From assembly GCF_003330725.1 (NCBI RefSeq), contig NZ_CP030840.1, positions 3,968,001 to 4,032,000 of the forward strand: a DNA stretch of 64,000 nt, written 5' to 3'. Both the position numbers and the translations under genes were made by a program. Source of the DNA: Acidisarcina polymorpha (GTDB lineage Bacteria > Acidobacteriota > Terriglobia > Terriglobales > Acidobacteriaceae). Positions 62,442 through 64,000 of the stretch are shown here, in pieces. Positions within the stretch are counted from its first letter, which is position 1. Every line of letters starts with the position of its first letter. The notes below the pieces were generated by a model that had not been told where the DNA came from, ran no database searches, and saw only the letters and a list, made by a program, of their open reading frames with translations.

Positions 62442-63907
62442 TCATCCTCTATCATCCGCGTGCTACCCGGCCTCGCAGCCGACGGTTGCCGCTTGCCGTC
62501 CTCGCTCTTGCTGCCGCGCTCGAAGGCAAGGAGCAATACGAGATCGTCGACGGGAATCTTGAAGACGATCCGACCGCCCGCATTCTGGAACTGATCGCGC
62601 GGCATAAGATTGAGCTGCTGGGGGTCTCCGCAATGCCCGGTCCGCAGATGGTGGCGGCCATGGAGACCTCTCGAGAGATTCGCCGTCTTCACCCGCACGT
62701 CCCTATCTGCTGGGGCGGCTACTTCCCATCTATCTACCCGGATGCTGCGCTGAATGCACGCTACGTGGACTTTGTTGTTCGCGGACAGGGTGAGGATACT
62801 CTGTTGGAACTCCTTGACGCGCTACGAGGGAATCGATCGCTTGATTCCGTAAAGGGTCTTTCCTACAAAGATATGTTCGGACTGCGCCACGACAATGGGG
62901 AGCGGCCAATGAAAGGACCAGATGAGTTTCCATGGTCGCCGTTTCACCGTCTGCCCGTCGAAAAATACCTAGGTCCATCCTTCTTCGGAAAGCGCACTGC
63001 CGTTCATCATGCGAGCATTGGTTGTCCGTTCAACTGTAGCTTCTGTGGTGTTCATGCGGCTTATGGCAATAAAGAGAAGATGGAGTCCCCGGAGCGCACA
63101 GTCGCCATCTTGACTCATCTCGTCGAGTGCTACGGAGCAGACTCGGTTCAGTTCTACGACATGAATTTTTTCCTGCGCGAGGATCACGCTCGAGAGCTCT
63201 GTGATCGCATGGCGCACTTGAATCTCCGTTGGTGGTGCGAAGCCCGCGTCGACATCATGTCCCGCTACTCGGACGAAACCTTTGCGGCGATCAAGCGGGC
63301 TGGCTGCGCGATGATATTTTTCGGTGCGGAATCCGGATCCGACTGGGTTCTCGAGGAGATGCAAAAAGGCATCACTACCCAACAGACCCTCGAGATTGCC
63401 CGGCGAACCCGCCAGTTCGGCATCATTCCGGAATTCTCCTTTGTCATTGGCAATCCTAATGATCCGGATCGAGATACACGCGAGACACTGCGCTTCATTC
63501 GCAAGATTAAACGCATCAATCCGGATTCAGAGATCATCATCCAGCACTACACGCCTACACCTCAGCCACACGACGCGGGTGGCGAGATGTATGGCAAGAT
63601 TGAGGTCCCGTTTCCAGATTCACCGGCCGGATGGGCAGCCAAGGAGTGGATGAACTTTACCCTTCGCATCGACACCAATGCTCCATGGCTCAAGCGGCGC
63701 ACCAAGAAGCTCATCGACAACTTTGAGATTGTCGTTGGTTCGCGTTGGCCGACGGTTCAGGATATCCGGGCTCCGCGCTGGAGCCGCATCTTCCTGCAGG
63801 TTCTCAGTGCGTGGCGCTACGCCTTGCATTTCTACAACTTTCCTTTTGAGCTTCATCTTGCAAACCAGTTCATCTCTCTGCGAAAGCCTAAGCGGGAGAG
63901 CCTATGA
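62438..63907 (+). CDS. B12-binding-domain radical SAM protein (RS4)
   Basis: A GTG start, coupled; 489 residues. The B12-type domain has LGVSAMPGPQMVAAMET, WGGYFPSIYPDAAL and VVRGQGEDTLLELL. The radical SAM core has CPFNCSFC (C196, C200, C203) and YDMNFFLRED. The C-terminus reads WRYALHFYNFPFELHLANQF. It is a paralogue of RS1 and RS2, though more distant. It overlaps the next methyltransferase by ATGA. Confidence 0.9.
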   Translation: MIILYHPRATRPRSRRLPLAVLALAAALEGKEQYEIVDGNLEDDPTARILELIARHKIELLGVSAMPGPQMVAAMETSREIRRLHPHVPICWGGYFPSIYPDAALNARYVDFVVRGQGEDTLLELLDALRGNRSLDSVKGLSYKDMFGLRHDNGERPMKGPDEFPWSPFHRLPVEKYLGPSFFGKRTAVHHASIGCPFNCSFCGVHAAYGNKEKMESPERTVAILTHLVECYGADSVQFYDMNFFLREDHARELCDRMAHLNLRWWCEARVDIMSRYSDETFAAIKRAGCAMIFFGAESGSDWVLEEMQKGITTQQTLEIARRTRQFGIIPEFSFVIGNPNDPDRDTRETLRFIRKIKRINPDSEIIIQHYTPTPQPHDAGGEMYGKIEVPFPDSPAGWAAKEWMNFTLRIDTNAPWLKRRTKKLIDNFEIVVGSRWPTVQDIRAPRWSRIFLQVLSAWRYALHFYNFPFELHLANQFISLRKPKRESL

Positions 63908-64000
63908 GTACAGGCGCTGGAGCGACGATGGCCTCTTCGATTCAAAGCGGGCCCGGTGTCTTCGATCGTTGGGCAGAGGTCTATGACGCGCAATCGAACC
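63904..64000 (+). CDS. SAM-dependent methyltransferase-like protein (MT2), start only
   Basis: The ATG overlaps the RS4 stop. The visible 32 residues (MSTGAGATM, then GVFDRWAEVYDAQSN) match the N-terminal FDRxAxxYD helix of class I methyltransferases, as in MT1 (FDRIAEDYDQ). The gene runs off the window end. Confidence 0.6.
   Translation, partial: MSTGAGATMASSIQSGPGVFDRWAEVYDAQSN

Noticed and set aside
1-64000. CRISPR array
   Set aside because: No regularly spaced repeats of 24-40 bases occur anywhere in the window.

Overview
The window looks like one contig of a free-living Gram-negative soil bacterium, most likely Acidobacteriota (Terriglobia/Acidobacteriaceae). This is inferred from the Oar-like TonB receptor with an N-terminal carboxypeptidase-regulatory-type domain, the bacterial alpha-2-macroglobulin, the large stock of SDR, TetR and AraC-type genes, and the B12-type radical SAM genes. 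No rRNA or other marker that would settle the taxonomy is present.

Layout. 1-5.9 kb: envelope genes (the end of an alpha-2-macroglobulin, a membrane protein, a SpoIID-type protein with a gluzincin-like tail, a short penicillin-binding transpeptidase). 5.9-13 kb: an accessory patch of small detoxification or redox genes (VOC, cupin, SDR, metallo-hydrolase, tandem RidA) with two TetR regulators, clear palindromic operators, a duplicated 58-bp leader and two gene remnants (SDR, DUF1348). 13.6-14.2 kb: a decayed DUF2075 ATPase next to tRNA-Leu(CAA). 15-34.8 kb: a region built around four copies, two of them decayed, of a GlxA-like regulator (DJ-1/PfpI plus AraC HTH). It holds an alkylation-repair set (AlkA-like glycosylase, alkyltransferase-like protein, Ogt), an MFS exporter, an ECF sigma factor, ArsR/DUF1272, a cysteine hydrolase, two SDRs, an aquaporin, a PEP-mutase-family enzyme and an RND efflux operon. 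Four promoters here share an ungapped 31-bp motif. The RND permease gene is split by one stop codon and is naturally fused to its outer-membrane factor.

35-43 kb: a probable phosphate-ester scavenging locus (TonB receptor, YncE-like propeller, histidine acid phosphatase) divergent from an OmpR-type two-component system. 43-47 kb: a LysR gene divergent from a CitMHS transporter (frameshifted) and a split AtuA/DUF1446 pair. 47-56.5 kb: a carboxylesterase, a MOSC-ferredoxin-reductase fusion, a DUF1624 acyltransferase-like protein, an EamA transporter with a divergent LysR and palindromic operator, and a GT87-type membrane protein fused to a TolB-like propeller.

56.8-64 kb (runs off the end): a tightly coupled operon of four radical SAM enzymes, two SAM methyltransferases and two tiny genes (73 and 50 codons). 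The 50-codon gene is linked by stop/start overlaps on both sides. Both small products carry an LTP-x3-H element ending in QN. Three of the radical SAM proteins are paralogues. I cannot match the whole operon to a known pathway. It is the best candidate in this window for an undescribed system, either peptide modification or an unusual lipid or small-molecule methylation/coupling route.
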